NCBI RefSeq assembly: GCF_007741515.1
Contig: NZ_CP036263.1
Coordinates: forward strand, 1,240,001-1,304,000
From: Adhaeretor mobilis
GTDB taxonomy: Bacteria; Planctomycetota; Planctomycetia; Pirellulales; Lacipirellulaceae
DNA: 64,000 nt
Direction of reading: 5' to 3'
The translations under genes and the position numbers were made by a program. This document shows positions 54,656-64,000 of the stretch, one piece after another. The stretch's first letter is position 1, and every line of letters starts with the position of its first letter. The notes beneath the pieces were generated by a model. The model made no database searches and was not told where the DNA came from. It worked only from the letters and a program-made list of their open reading frames with translations.

Positions 54656-54769
54656 TGATCTCTCGTCTGGTTAATTTCGTTAGGAACTTCCGTTGGAGGC
54701 GTAGCTCCGCGGAAAATAATTAGTCACTCAAAACTTGCCTTTCCCCTCTTGCCTCTCCACCTTCTCATA

Positions 54770-55174
54770 TCACTCTCCAATCACATCGTGGAGCACATCT
54801 TCGCTCACATAGATCGGCAACGGCGGATCGCACGTCACGGCCACGGCTATGGCATCGCTGGGGCGGGCATCGATCTCCATGAGCTCCCCTTCGTGACGGA
54901 TGCGCAACACTGCGTAGTAAGTGTGCTCTTTCAGTTCGCTGATTACGACATCTTGAAACTCGCCGCCCATCGCTTCGACCGTGCCGACTAGCAGGTCGTG
55001 TGTTAGCGGGCGAGCGCTTTCTACTTGCTTTACGCGGCGATCGATGCTCGTAGCTTCGAACACGCCGATCAGGATCGGGAATGTCCGCTCGCCGTCGATC
55101 TCGCGAAGGTAGATGACTTGCTCGGGGTTGATCTCGCTAATGATAATGCGAGCAAGTTCCATGGCGACGGGCAT
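54770..55174 (-). CDS. Bifunctional nuclease (BFN/DUF151) family protein
   Basis: 134 residues from the ATG at 55174, which has AAGGA ten bases upstream; a longer reading is not conserved. The BFN fold appears as ARIIISEINPEQVIYLREID, FPILIGVFEATSIDRRVKQV, RPLTHDLLVGTVEAMGGEFQ and MEIDARPSDAIAVAVTCDPP. Plant homologues have nuclease activity; bacterial members are widespread with uncertain role. A palindromic repeat lies just upstream. Confidence 0.9.
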   Translation of the reverse strand: MPVAMELARIIISEINPEQVIYLREIDGERTFPILIGVFEATSIDRRVKQVESARPLTHDLLVGTVEAMGGEFQDVVISELKEHTYYAVLRIRHEGELMEIDARPSDAIAVAVTCDPPLPIYVSEDVLHDVIGE

Positions 55175-55281
55175 GGGAGGGTGTCCTTGATGTTGCGAAT
55201 GTGTGTCGGATACTGCCCCTTCATTATAGCCGAACGACGTCGCAGCAGTGCAGTGGGCAACAAGAGAAGAGCCCACAAACA

Positions 55282-55386
55282 TGTCATTCCGACAGCCGTC
55301 TCCGCGGCGGAGGAATCCGGCTTGAATTAGGTTTTGCCGAAGCCCAAGCCGGATTCCTCAGTCGTTCGACTCCTATCGGAATGACA
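55282..55386. repeat. Palindromic TGTCATTCCGA repeat, full copy
   Basis: Starts TGTCATTCCGA, ends TCGGAATGACA; inner arms GAGGAATCCGGCTTG and CAAGCCGGATTCCTC pair exactly. It matches the 357-451 copy in both ends and in CAGTCG..TCGACTCC. It contains no gene and separates the nuclease and flotillin genes. Confidence 0.85.
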
Positions 55387-55400
55387 TTGTGGGGAACCGA

Positions 55401-57065
55401 CTAGACTTCTTGCACAGGGTTCTCGCTCCCCGGTACTTCCGAAGCGGGCGATCCATTGCTGTCCGCTTTTAGCACGCGATCGCTGGTAGCGGGCGACTCT
55501 TCGCCGGCCAGCTTGGCGAGACTTTCAGGAATCTCGATCCCGCCGATGTCTTTCATGACTTGCATCATTGGGGGCAACGTGCCGGCCATTTTGTTCAGGA
55601 AGTCGCCGGTATTGCTGCGGCCGTCCTTGCCGCCATTTTCCCACACGACCACCTTATCGAACTTGATATTGCTGATTGCCTTCGCGCTGCTCTCAGCCAA
55701 GCTGTCGAGATGCTCGAGCATCATCAACTGGAACGCTTCCTTGGCACCACCACACGCTTCGACGATTTGCTTGAGGCCTTCGCCCTTCTTAGCGAGGATT
55801 TCGTACTGGCCGCGGGCTTCCGCTTCCAGCTTAGCGTAGATTGCCTTCGCTTGGCCCTCTGCCTCTAATTGGCGTTTACCGGCTTCGGCTTCCGCATCGA
55901 CAAGAATTTTAGCTCTTAAAGCCTTCGCCGGTGCTTCCACCTTCGCACGTTGCTCCGCTTCGATACGCTCTGCGTCCGCCAAAGCGGCCTTGGCCATCGC
56001 ACGGTTTTGGATTTCGATAACCGACGCTTCCGCTTCACGTTTACGAGCTTCACCCTTCTCGTAGGCTTCGGCACGCTCGACAAGTAGGGTGGCTTGCGAA
56101 GCGGCAATTCTGGCTTCGGCTATGTTTTCGCCGTCGACCGCTTTCGCATTGGCATCGGCTACAGAAATACGCATCGCCTGCTCGGCCTCTTTGACCTGCA
56201 TTTCACGCTGGAAGGCGGCCTGTTGCTCACCAACGATTTGTTCCTTTTCGAGCTCCGCGATTCGAACCGCTTGCTCTCGGGAAGCTAGTCGTGTGCCGAT
56301 TTCTCGAGTTCTGGTGGCATTGGCCACTTCAACGACGCGCTCACGTTCGGCTTCCGCAACGCGAATTTCACCCATCCGCTCTTGGTCGGCCACATCACCG
56401 CGGGCCTGCTGAATCGCTTGCGAGGCAGCCTTCTGCCCGATGGCGTCGATGTAGCCGCTCTCGTCGGTAATATCCGTGATGTTCACGTTGATCAGCACCA
56501 GGCCAATCTTCGTGAGCTCCACTTCCACCGAGCTTTGAATGTGCTGCAGGAACGCGTCGCGGTCGCGGTTGATATCCTCAATGCCCATCGAAGCGACCAC
56601 TTGTCGCAATTGACCGAAGATGATTTCCTCAGCCTGCTGACGAATCTCCTGAGTGGATAGATCCAGCAATCGAATAGCTGCGTTGGTCATTACGTCCGGC
56701 TGCGTGCCAATTGCAACAGTAAACACACTGGGCACATTCACACGAATGTTCTCAATCGACAGAGCACCCCGCAGCGGAATTTCGATCTGAATCGGTTCCA
56801 AGCTCAGGTAGCGATAGTCCTGGATCAACGGCCAGATAAATGCGGCACCACCGTGGACAGTCTTTGCAGCCTGCCCTTTGGTCGTCTTACCGAAGATCAC
56901 TAGCACTTGGTTGCTGGAGCAACGTTTGTAGTTCTTGACGAGCAAGATTACGAACGAAAGCAGCAGGATTGCCGTGGCGACAATAATTCCAACGACGAGA
57001 ACAGGCGTGGGAATTCCGAAAAAGTCGGCTAGCAGTAGCGAATTCATTTGGATAGGGAGGTTCAT
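55401..57065 (-). CDS. Flotillin family protein
   Basis: 554 residues. An N-terminal membrane helix (about 15-43, VLVVGIIVATAILLLSFVIL) is followed by an SPFH/PHB domain (NQVLVIFGKTTKGQAAKTVH to LVLINVNITDITDESGYID, about 53-210). A long Ala/Glu coiled coil (about 215-430) comes next, then a C-terminal tail. Bacterial flotillins assemble into membrane microdomains. The downstream partner of such genes is often an NfeD-type protein. Here that gene lies upstream on the same strand, 113 bases away, across a palindromic repeat. Confidence 0.93.
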   Translation of the reverse strand: MNLPIQMNSLLLADFFGIPTPVLVVGIIVATAILLLSFVILLVKNYKRCSSNQVLVIFGKTTKGQAAKTVHGGAAFIWPLIQDYRYLSLEPIQIEIPLRGALSIENIRVNVPSVFTVAIGTQPDVMTNAAIRLLDLSTQEIRQQAEEIIFGQLRQVVASMGIEDINRDRDAFLQHIQSSVEVELTKIGLVLINVNITDITDESGYIDAIGQKAASQAIQQARGDVADQERMGEIRVAEAERERVVEVANATRTREIGTRLASREQAVRIAELEKEQIVGEQQAAFQREMQVKEAEQAMRISVADANAKAVDGENIAEARIAASQATLLVERAEAYEKGEARKREAEASVIEIQNRAMAKAALADAERIEAEQRAKVEAPAKALRAKILVDAEAEAGKRQLEAEGQAKAIYAKLEAEARGQYEILAKKGEGLKQIVEACGGAKEAFQLMMLEHLDSLAESSAKAISNIKFDKVVVWENGGKDGRSNTGDFLNKMAGTLPPMMQVMKDIGGIEIPESLAKLAGEESPATSDRVLKADSNGSPASEVPGSENPVQEV

Positions 57066-57094
57066 TGTGCAATCTCTCCAAGTAAGAGTGATCT

Positions 57095-57153
57095 GTAGGG
57101 TCCGCTGTGCGGACCATTATTGGTAGAGTATTGGTCCGCACAGCGGACCCTAC
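57095..57153. repeat. GTAGGGTCCGC palindrome between the NfeD-like and flotillin genes
   Basis: GTAGGGTCCGCTGTGCGGAC (from 57095) and its exact complement (57133-57153) face each other over 17 bases. This is a well-spread intergenic repeat sequence. A transcript crossing it would form a very strong hairpin between the two genes. Confidence 0.85.
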
Positions 57154-57178
57154 TTGTCGTCTCGAAGTGACATCCAAG

Positions 57179-57871
57179 TCAAACAGCAGCCATGCTCTCA
57201 GCACGGCGAACTTCCAGAGTGTCGCCACTCGTGACGGCAACCACTACGACCGCTTCGCCGGTTTTCAGTGGGTCGTCTTCGGCGGTAACTGCCTTGAACT
57301 CCACAATCCGGTTTTGCATGGATAACTGTACCTTACCCATACCGCCCTGGGCGGCCGGAATTGGCACATAAACCGTGGCCGCTTGGCCTATGGCGTTGGT
57401 GATGTCCTCGTTGCCTGAGCTATCGAGCTTCGTGATCGACTGCATCAGGTAATAAGTGCCATACATGGCGGCAAAACCGCCCGCCAGTGCGATGAGAACG
57501 GAAGGTGCGTTGCCAATCTCAGCCGAACGCGCCGCGGCGCCGGTCATGCCGAAAAAAGCGATTGCAGCGACCATCGTCCGGAACGATACGATCTTAAACA
57601 TGCCCGAGCTATCAGGATGCGAGACATCCGGATCGTCGGCCTCAGACCAGTGACTTTGGTGGTCGCCCTCTACGCCGTCTCCAGAGGCAACATCACCGCC
57701 GTCTGCACCGCCAATGTCGCCGCTGACATCACCATCGAAGTCTGCGTCGGCAGAGAAGTCGCCCGCCCCATCCACTTCGTCCCCCGCCAAACCCATCACA
57801 GTCAGCGCAAACTGGCAAAGCATGACAGTTCCGCCCACAAGAGCAGTGATCAGAAAGATGGTATCAAGCAT
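57179..57871 (-). CDS. NfeD-like/OB-fold membrane protein, flotillin partner
   Basis: 230 residues from the ATG at 57871. A membrane helix at about 4-28 is followed by a strongly acidic linker (GDFSADADFDGDVSGDIGGA), two or three further helices (about 95-145) and a C-terminal OB-fold-like domain (GQAATVYVPIPAAQGGMGKV, VEFKAVTAEDDPLKTGEAVV). NfeD/YuaF-type proteins work with flotillins in membrane microdomains, and the gene lies just upstream of the flotillin gene in the same direction. Confidence 0.78.
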   Translation of the reverse strand: MLDTIFLITALVGGTVMLCQFALTVMGLAGDEVDGAGDFSADADFDGDVSGDIGGADGGDVASGDGVEGDHQSHWSEADDPDVSHPDSSGMFKIVSFRTMVAAIAFFGMTGAAARSAEIGNAPSVLIALAGGFAAMYGTYYLMQSITKLDSSGNEDITNAIGQAATVYVPIPAAQGGMGKVQLSMQNRIVEFKAVTAEDDPLKTGEAVVVVAVTSGDTLEVRRAESMAAV

Positions 57872-58152
57872 GGTAGGCAATCCTCAAAGGCCGAGCGGAA
57901 TTAGGAAAGACACTCCAGTGAACAACGTCCAAGGCAAATTCTACCCCAGAATTCGCCCGTTGCTTGCGAGTAATTCGCCGCAAGAATCGAGATATTGCGA
58001 GAATTCTGTGGGATTTGCGACCAATACGCAGGGGGAATGCTCCCCGGAGAGAAGATGTTTGGGTCCCGAGGAAGGTTTGAAGCTGAGTACCGCTTCGGGG
58101 TAACTTATTCGCCACGCTTGCTGAATTGACGACGTGCCGACTCACTTACCCA

Positions 58153-60525
58153 TTACCGGATCCCGCTCGAAGTAATCTCCGATTGCCGCTGCTCCATCTT
58201 CTCCGCCGGGAGGATGCGACTGGGGATGCCGGTGCCGAAGTACCCGGCTGAGGGTTCCATGGCCCGGGCTACGGCTTGTTGGGTGCTTTCCCCTTTATTC
58301 ATGTGCAGCATATGCGGGGGACCTTGGGTGCGTTTGCGTGTCCAGACGGTCTTGCCGTCGATTTGTAATTCCAGCGTGTAGATCCGCTCCGGCACAGACA
58401 CTTTATCTGGCGCGCCCCGACGAAAGCCGAACTCCTGGTACTGCATCTCGCGCTGCTCGCCCGTCTCCGCGCGAACGACGAGTACTGCTGGCGCGTTCTC
58501 TGCGATCACGTAGCCGGCAGCTTCCAAATGCGTGGTGAGACTTTTCTTCGCTTCGTCGAGAATGCTCTTGCCGCCGCGTGCGAGATTGCTCATGAGCTCG
58601 AATTCCAGTGCGATCGCGTCGCCCGAGCGAAGGACCACTTCTGAGTCGGAAATGCTCTTCACCCCGGCATGTGGCAAACGCAGCGGCAGCAGCACGCGCG
58701 CACCCCCTGAATCGAGCAAGTACCAATTGATGCCCGCGGCACTGGTAGTCTTGTTTGCGTTGTGTTTGTAATTCCAGATGACCATTTGGCTGGGCACATG
58801 CACCAAGCTCGATCCGCCCACCAGCAGGTGTTCAGAGTCGGCCCACGAGATCGTGCTTCCGCTGCTAGGCAGGTAGAGCGTATCGAACAACTCGCCTGTC
58901 TCTAGGTTGATGAGATCGACTTGGCTGCCGTCGGTGCCTGCGAGCAGCTTGCCGGACGGATCGAAGGCGATGGCTTGGTGCCTGCGGCCCTGTGGGAGGG
59001 CGACCTGCTGCAAGGGTTCGCCCGTGGCGGCATCCAGGACATTGATTGCTTTGGAATCGGCCAGCGCCAATTGCTTCATCCCGGGGCTCACCACCCCGCA
59101 ACTCAGGCCGTTGAGCTCCAACGTGTAGATGGCCTGTGCCGTTTCAACGTCCCAGATAGTGATATTCTTCATGCCGACGGTTGCGAGCCGGGAGTCGCCA
59201 AGCCATGTGAGCCCTTTGACATCTTTGAAGAACGCGTCCTTAAAGGGTTTCCAACTCAGGGAATGTTGCAGTCCGTTGGGGCCGACGTTGTAGATGTCCA
59301 AAGTCTCGCTATCGTGATGGGCTTTGCCACTGGTGGCAGCAATGCGGAGCCCGGACGGCGATATCGCTGCCGACTTCAGGCCCTTGGGTACGTCATCAAT
59401 TTGCCGTACTTTGCCCGTCGTGAGATCGCATAGTTCCAGGCGTGACTCCTCCGAGCTGGGATCCGCACCACCCGAGTGGGCCAGCAGAGCAAACCTGCCG
59501 TTGGGTGAAATGGCGAAACTCTCCAGGTCTTCAAAGAAGCCCCGCTTCGGGCCTACGCGAAGCGCACGCAATCGTGTCTTGGTGGCTACCAAAGGATCAG
59601 GAGTGAACGCTCCCGGTGAGTGTGTGCCGAGCATGACTTGCTCAACACCTGAATAGTCGGCGCCTGAGAGTGCGTTCCCGCTGGCACCCCGGGCGACCGC
59701 GTTGGGGTTTGCCTTGATCATCCGGATCTTTCCACTGCGAATGAATACTCGATCTGTGTCCGATTCGCCATCGAATAGTATCGTCAGCAAACGATCATCC
59801 ACTCCTGTGACGGTGCCCCGTTTGATCTCGCCGAAGGAGGTCGCCTCGACGATGTCGCCGGGTAGGTAAACCCCCTCCTCGCGCTTGGGGGCGCCGCTTC
59901 CATAGGTGCTATCGATCGACGCATCGCCGAACGGATCGTTTGGGTCGGAACTGTTGGGCGCAATACCACTGGCCAGACGTTTGGCTGCCTCCTGATCTTT
60001 CTCACTCAGCTTATTGAGGGGCAACAATAGCACCTTGCCATCTTCGCGACGCAAACGCACCTTGTCGTCGACCAACTCCATGAACGTCGCCTCGATATTG
60101 TGCTTGCCCGTGGCATCGGTCCAGGTGCGACGTTTGGGTTTGTCCGCTTTCGCTGCGTTGCCTGTGCTGTGGGAAAAGCTGCGCTCGATGATTGTATTGC
60201 CATCGCGCGTTCGCTCGCTGTAGTTAAACGTGCTGCCATTGCCGCGGCCTTTATCACTGGAGTTTGTCCCGCCGCCAGAGCTTCCACTAGCCTGTCCCTT
60301 CACGATGTCGCGAATATGCCGCTGATCGTCCTTGCTGAGTTTCGCCAGAGGTATGGTAATGACTTTACCGTCGGGCTTCTTGAGTTTCGCGTTTCCGCCA
60401 GTCGCCTCGACAAACTCCGCCTCGATCTTGTGTTTGCCACTCTTGTCGCTCCACGTGCGAGCGTGGGACGAGGAGGCAAACAAGAGCAGGCAGCAGAGAA
60501 CGGAGAAGAGATGAAACGAGCGCAT
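58153..60525 (-). CDS. Secreted SHD1-domain protein with WD40-like repeats
   Basis: 790 residues with a signal peptide (MRSFHLFSVLCCLLLFASSS, cleavage near SHA). Two SHD1 domains follow: RTWSDKSGKHKIEAEFVEAT.. at about 23-80 and RTWTDATGKHNIEATFMELV.. at about 128-185. A small beta domain (LPGDIVEATSFGEIKRGTVT) and a beta-propeller-like region of degenerate WD repeats (about 290-600: FAISPNGRFALLAH, AAISPSGLRIAATS, GLTWLGDSRLATV) come next, then a C-terminal domain. SHD1 modules are frequent in planctomycetes. Role unknown; probably an envelope scaffold. The start at 60525 is set by the signal peptide. Confidence 0.8.
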   Translation of the reverse strand: MRSFHLFSVLCCLLLFASSSHARTWSDKSGKHKIEAEFVEATGGNAKLKKPDGKVITIPLAKLSKDDQRHIRDIVKGQASGSSGGGTNSSDKGRGNGSTFNYSERTRDGNTIIERSFSHSTGNAAKADKPKRRTWTDATGKHNIEATFMELVDDKVRLRREDGKVLLLPLNKLSEKDQEAAKRLASGIAPNSSDPNDPFGDASIDSTYGSGAPKREEGVYLPGDIVEATSFGEIKRGTVTGVDDRLLTILFDGESDTDRVFIRSGKIRMIKANPNAVARGASGNALSGADYSGVEQVMLGTHSPGAFTPDPLVATKTRLRALRVGPKRGFFEDLESFAISPNGRFALLAHSGGADPSSEESRLELCDLTTGKVRQIDDVPKGLKSAAISPSGLRIAATSGKAHHDSETLDIYNVGPNGLQHSLSWKPFKDAFFKDVKGLTWLGDSRLATVGMKNITIWDVETAQAIYTLELNGLSCGVVSPGMKQLALADSKAINVLDAATGEPLQQVALPQGRRHQAIAFDPSGKLLAGTDGSQVDLINLETGELFDTLYLPSSGSTISWADSEHLLVGGSSLVHVPSQMVIWNYKHNANKTTSAAGINWYLLDSGGARVLLPLRLPHAGVKSISDSEVVLRSGDAIALEFELMSNLARGGKSILDEAKKSLTTHLEAAGYVIAENAPAVLVVRAETGEQREMQYQEFGFRRGAPDKVSVPERIYTLELQIDGKTVWTRKRTQGPPHMLHMNKGESTQQAVARAMEPSAGYFGTGIPSRILPAEKMEQRQSEITSSGIR

Positions 60526-60663
60526 GAGAATCTCAGAGCTTGAAGAGAAGGCGAATAAGCGACCCCTACAGGATAACCGCTCACTAGGGGCCAAATCAAG
60601 AATTAGCTGCCGAGCTTGCTCGGTGATGGTCCTTGCTGCGATTTTCAAACCATATTTCTCAAC

Positions 60664-60760
60664 AACCACAAAGAGCACAAAGAACACGAAGAGAAATCTA
60701 GCTAAAAAAACGCTATGTGGAACCAATGTTTTTTTTTGTGACCTTTGCGTCCTTCGTGGT
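60664..60760. repeat. AACCRC..AAGA-family inverted repeat between valS and the SHD1 gene
   Basis: AACCACAAAGAGCACAAAGA.. (60664-60696) pairs imperfectly with CTTTGCGTCCTTCGTGGT (60743-60760); the spacer holds no gene. It fills most of the gap between valS and the SHD1 gene. Confidence 0.75.
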
Positions 60761-60780
60761 AAAAGGGTTGGTTTCTTGGA

Positions 60781-63700
60781 CTACAGTTTCGCCAACGAAC
60801 TCTCGACCGCGGCCAATTGCTGTTCCACTTCGGCCAGCTTTTCACGCTGCTGCTGGACCACATCGGCTGGGGCGCGGCTTACGAAGTTCTCGTTATTGAG
60901 CTTGCCGGAGAGGCTACTCACGAACTTCGCCAGTTTGTCTCGTTCGCCTGAAAGTCGCACTTTCTCCGCTTCGACATCGATGAACGCACTGACGTCCACG
61001 TAAACCTGAACGCCTGCCTGCTTGTCAGAGAGGGCGACACTGGCGGAAGTTTCCGGTGGAGTGGCACCTGGGCCAAGTTCAGTAGAAGTCGCGCGGGCCA
61101 TCTGTACGAAGTAAGGTTGCATCGACTGTAAGCGAGCGGCACGCTCTGCATCGCACTTCACGCTGAATTCAATCGCTTCCTTCTGCGGCACATTTTGCCG
61201 CGTGCGAATTTCGCGAATGGCTCCCAGCACTGCTTGAAAGTCAGAAAACTGCTCTTCGATTTTCGTATCGATCCGCGCGGTGTCAGCTTCGGGCCAACTC
61301 GCCACACAAACGCTTTCGGAAGTTTCTTGCGCTAGATCACTATCTGTCAGTCCCCGCGTCGGAGCTACTTCACCCAGCAGCTGCCAAACCTCCTCGGTCA
61401 CAAAAGGAATCATTGGGTGCAGCAATCGCAGCAGCGAATCAAGCACGTACGCCAACACGCGCTGCGCCACAGGCCGTTGCTCAGGCACGCTGAATCGCGC
61501 CTTGGTCATTTCCAGGTAGAAGCTGCAGAACTCGTCCCAGGCAAAGTCGTACAACGCCCGTGCCGCATCGGCAAAGCGGTAGGCTGCTAGGTGGTTATCC
61601 ACTTGTTGCGTCACCGTTGCTAGGCGCGAGAGCAACCAGCGATCTTCCAACAGCAACTGATCGTCTGGAACTGAAGCAGACGTATACTTGCCGAGCTCCT
61701 CATCGCCGAGGTTAATCAGTGCGAAACGCGAAGCATTCCACAGCTTGTTGCAGAAGTTGCGGCCCAGCTCGAACCGCTCGCTGGTAACCGCCCCACGCTT
61801 ATGAGCCTTCTCTTCGTCCGTTTGCGCCCATTGGGTGCTAAACGGCTTCTTGCATTTCTCGCATTCAACGACCGGCAGGGTGCGGTTCTTCTTGGTTTGC
61901 TTAAAGTTCCCCTGGCAGTGCGGGCACTCAAACTCCACCGGCATCCGCACGTCCTGCGTTTCGGTCGTGAGGTACGCAATACCAAACCGTAGTGCATCGG
62001 CCCCAAACTTCTCGATGACATCCAACGGGTCGACGCCATTGCCCTTGGATTTGGACATCGTCTCCCCGTAGCCATCCAGCACCTTCGGGTGGATATACAC
62101 CTCAGGGAACGGCACTCCGCCCCCCTCTTCGTTATTTGGATTCAGGTATTCACCCATCAACACCATCCGCGCTACCCACAGCGTGATAATGTCGCGCGAC
62201 GTGCTCAGCGTGCTTGTGGGATAGAACGCTTTAAGGGCATCGGTGTCATCCGGCCAACCGAGCGTAGAGAAGGGCCAGAGAGCGCTGGAGAACCAAGTGT
62301 CGAGGACGTCTTCTTCTTGGACGAAGCCAAGTTTTTTGGCAGCTTCTTCCCCTAAGGGATTCGGTTCCCGCAAGCAAAGGTACGCGACCCCATTAGCGCC
62401 ATCAGGATCATGGCTCATTGTGAACTCCGTGCCATCACCGCTTCCGATCGCATCATCGACCTGACCAACTTTGGCAACAATTGCATCTCTTGCATCTATG
62501 CCGGCAAAACTCTTTGACCAAACTGGAACCCGATGCCCCCACCACAGTTGCCGCCCGATGGGCCAGTCGCGTTTCTCGCTGAGCCAGTCGAGATAACTCT
62601 TGCCATAACGTTCGGGGATGATTTTCACTTTGCCATCGCTGACGGCATCCATGGCGGACTGCGCTAGCTCGTCCATTTTCACGAACCACTGGTCCGCCAA
62701 GTACGGTTCGATGGGCGTCTTGCTTCTATCGCTGTGGGCGAGGTCGATTTCTCGGTCTTCAACGTCGGTCTCTGGGTCGTGGAAGCCTCCTTCGGCAAGT
62801 GCTTCTAGGACGGCAGCTCGAGCCTTTCTCATCGTCAGCCCCTGGAATGGCCCCGGCACGGAGCTAGCCAAAGTACCATCAGCGTTCATGATGTTGAGCG
62901 TGCCGATGTGCTCGTTGCGTTGCCATACTTCGTAGTCGTTCGCATCGTGCGCTGGCGTGATTTTCACGCAGCCAGAGCCAAGTTCTGGCTTCGCCCACAC
63001 GTCGGTAATCAAGGGAATTTCACGATCCGTCAGTGGCAATTTCAACTTCACGCCACGCTGGGCCATGTCGCGCAGGGTTTCGAGTTCAGGCAGCTTGTTC
63101 TTGCGACGCTCGGCGATTGCTTCGATTTGGGCTTCAATCGCTGGTTTGTCTTTATCATTGGCTGCTGCGAGCTTTTCTTTGAGTTCTGCTTCCACCTTGT
63201 CGAGCTGCTTGGCCGGATCGGGATGCACCGCGACTGCCGTATCGCCGAGCATCGTCTCGGGACGCGTCGTCGCAATAGTGACATGCGTCGGCTCGCCCGG
63301 TTTCGGATCAACCACAGGATAACGAAAATGCCAGAAGTGGCCTTTGATCTGGGTGTGATAAACCTCGTCGTCGCTCACCGCCGTTTGCAGGAACGGGTCC
63401 CAGTTCACCAGACGTTTGCCACGATAAATTTTGCCATCAGCAAACAGCTTGAAAAACGTTTCGCGCACGGCACGGGCGCACTGGTCGTCGAGCGTAAACC
63501 GCGTGCGCGACCAATCGCAACTGGCGCCCAGTTGCTTGAGCTGCCCAAGAATGCGTTTCTCGTACTGCTCTTTCCACTTCCAAATACGATCAACTAGCCC
63601 CTCACGCCCCAGATCGTGCCGCGTGAGCGGTTCTCCTTTTTCATTCTTCTCCTCTTCCGCCAGTCGCCGCTCCACAACCGCCTGCGTGGCGATGCCCGCG

Positions 63701-63972
63701 TGATCGGTGCCCGGTTGCCAAAGCACTTCAAACCCCTGCATGCGTTTTCGCCGCACGAGAATGTCTTGCAAGGTGTTGTTGAGGGCATGCCCCAGATGCA
63801 ACGCCCCGGTCACGTTGGGGGGCGGGATGACTACCGAGAAAGGCTGCTTCTCGCCGGAGAGTACCTTCTGCGGATCGGCCTGGAAGTATTCTTGCTTTTC
63901 CCAATAGGCGTACCACTTCTCTTGAGCGGCGCTATGGTCGTACTGCGAGGGGAGTGCTTGAAAGTCAGTCAT
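60781..63972 (-). CDS. valS: Valyl-tRNA synthetase
   Basis: 1063 residues, about 100-180 longer than typical. Class I synthetase: HIGH motif in PPPNVTGALHLGHALNNTL (about 50-68), KMSKS in GYGETMSKSKGNGVDPLDV (about 635-653), and a C-terminal coiled coil (SGKLNNENFVSRAPADVVQQ). Two additions stand out. One is a charged helical insert in the editing domain (about 253-308, AELKEKLAAANDKDKPAIEA). The other is a zinc-ribbon-like insert with Cys pairs CPHC and CEKC (about 683-707) after KMSKS. Catalytic residues look intact. ATG at 63972 begins MTDFQALPSQYDHSAAQEKW. Confidence 0.95.
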   Translation of the reverse strand: MTDFQALPSQYDHSAAQEKWYAYWEKQEYFQADPQKVLSGEKQPFSVVIPPPNVTGALHLGHALNNTLQDILVRRKRMQGFEVLWQPGTDHAGIATQAVVERRLAEEEKNEKGEPLTRHDLGREGLVDRIWKWKEQYEKRILGQLKQLGASCDWSRTRFTLDDQCARAVRETFFKLFADGKIYRGKRLVNWDPFLQTAVSDDEVYHTQIKGHFWHFRYPVVDPKPGEPTHVTIATTRPETMLGDTAVAVHPDPAKQLDKVEAELKEKLAAANDKDKPAIEAQIEAIAERRKNKLPELETLRDMAQRGVKLKLPLTDREIPLITDVWAKPELGSGCVKITPAHDANDYEVWQRNEHIGTLNIMNADGTLASSVPGPFQGLTMRKARAAVLEALAEGGFHDPETDVEDREIDLAHSDRSKTPIEPYLADQWFVKMDELAQSAMDAVSDGKVKIIPERYGKSYLDWLSEKRDWPIGRQLWWGHRVPVWSKSFAGIDARDAIVAKVGQVDDAIGSGDGTEFTMSHDPDGANGVAYLCLREPNPLGEEAAKKLGFVQEEDVLDTWFSSALWPFSTLGWPDDTDALKAFYPTSTLSTSRDIITLWVARMVLMGEYLNPNNEEGGGVPFPEVYIHPKVLDGYGETMSKSKGNGVDPLDVIEKFGADALRFGIAYLTTETQDVRMPVEFECPHCQGNFKQTKKNRTLPVVECEKCKKPFSTQWAQTDEEKAHKRGAVTSERFELGRNFCNKLWNASRFALINLGDEELGKYTSASVPDDQLLLEDRWLLSRLATVTQQVDNHLAAYRFADAARALYDFAWDEFCSFYLEMTKARFSVPEQRPVAQRVLAYVLDSLLRLLHPMIPFVTEEVWQLLGEVAPTRGLTDSDLAQETSESVCVASWPEADTARIDTKIEEQFSDFQAVLGAIREIRTRQNVPQKEAIEFSVKCDAERAARLQSMQPYFVQMARATSTELGPGATPPETSASVALSDKQAGVQVYVDVSAFIDVEAEKVRLSGERDKLAKFVSSLSGKLNNENFVSRAPADVVQQQREKLAEVEQQLAAVESSLAKL

Positions 63973-64000
63973 TGTGGGTTGTTGGCTATTGGGCGCTAGT

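Overview
The window looks like a chromosome segment of a planctomycete, most likely of the Pirellulales type. The evidence is the combination of SHD1 domains joined to WD-like repeats (58153-60525), a PEP-CTERM protein, a CTAGR-type arylsulfatase, a CehA/McbA-like protein, a membrane-anchored squalene-cyclase-like repeat protein, a FlgI-like HEAT lipoprotein and many palindromic intergenic repeats. The species cannot be named from this. I recognised no rRNA, tRNA or CRISPR array.

Layout. 1-8473: coiled-coil membrane protein, His-rich lipoprotein with an HMA protein, SRPBCC protein, GDP-L-fucose genes (fcl, gmd), secreted EEP hydrolase, YjbQ and an Lnb-like lipoprotein. 8474-13715: hisE-hisG split by a 473-bp inverted-repeat element carrying a GxxExxY gene, then miaA, a polyprenyl synthase, moaC and a DUF2007-like protein. 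13941-18838: three TadE/TadG-type genes, one with a 70-residue aspartate run, then a cyclase-like repeat protein and a cold-shock gene. 19167-21054: an HTH-receiver regulator, a dense run of hairpins that looks like an unassigned structured RNA, and an SMI1/KNR4-like gene. 21100-33189: smc, FlgI-HEAT lipoprotein, PEP-CTERM protein, yidD-rnpA, DnaJ, CehA-like protein and lipase.

33438-41221 is the most notable region: a chromosomal integron in reversed orientation. Nine cassettes, all on the minus strand, are separated by attC-like sites. They lead up to a divergent integron-integrase gene that survives only as its first ~66 codons and ends at an IS3-type remnant. Cargo includes Imm53, GNAT, a DJ-1/PfpI lipoprotein, an arylsulfatase with a decayed HAD phosphatase, and five proteins I do not recognise.

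41489-63972 is core-like: ppk, Dabb, MORN protein, glgC, leuS, an aspartate-family run (hom, an iPGM-family enzyme, a four-ACT aspartokinase), a retropepsin-like protein, bifunctional nuclease, a flotillin/NfeD pair, the SHD1 protein and valS. Six copies of an AACCRC..AAGA inverted-repeat family sit between genes across the window; one carries the GxxExxY gene.
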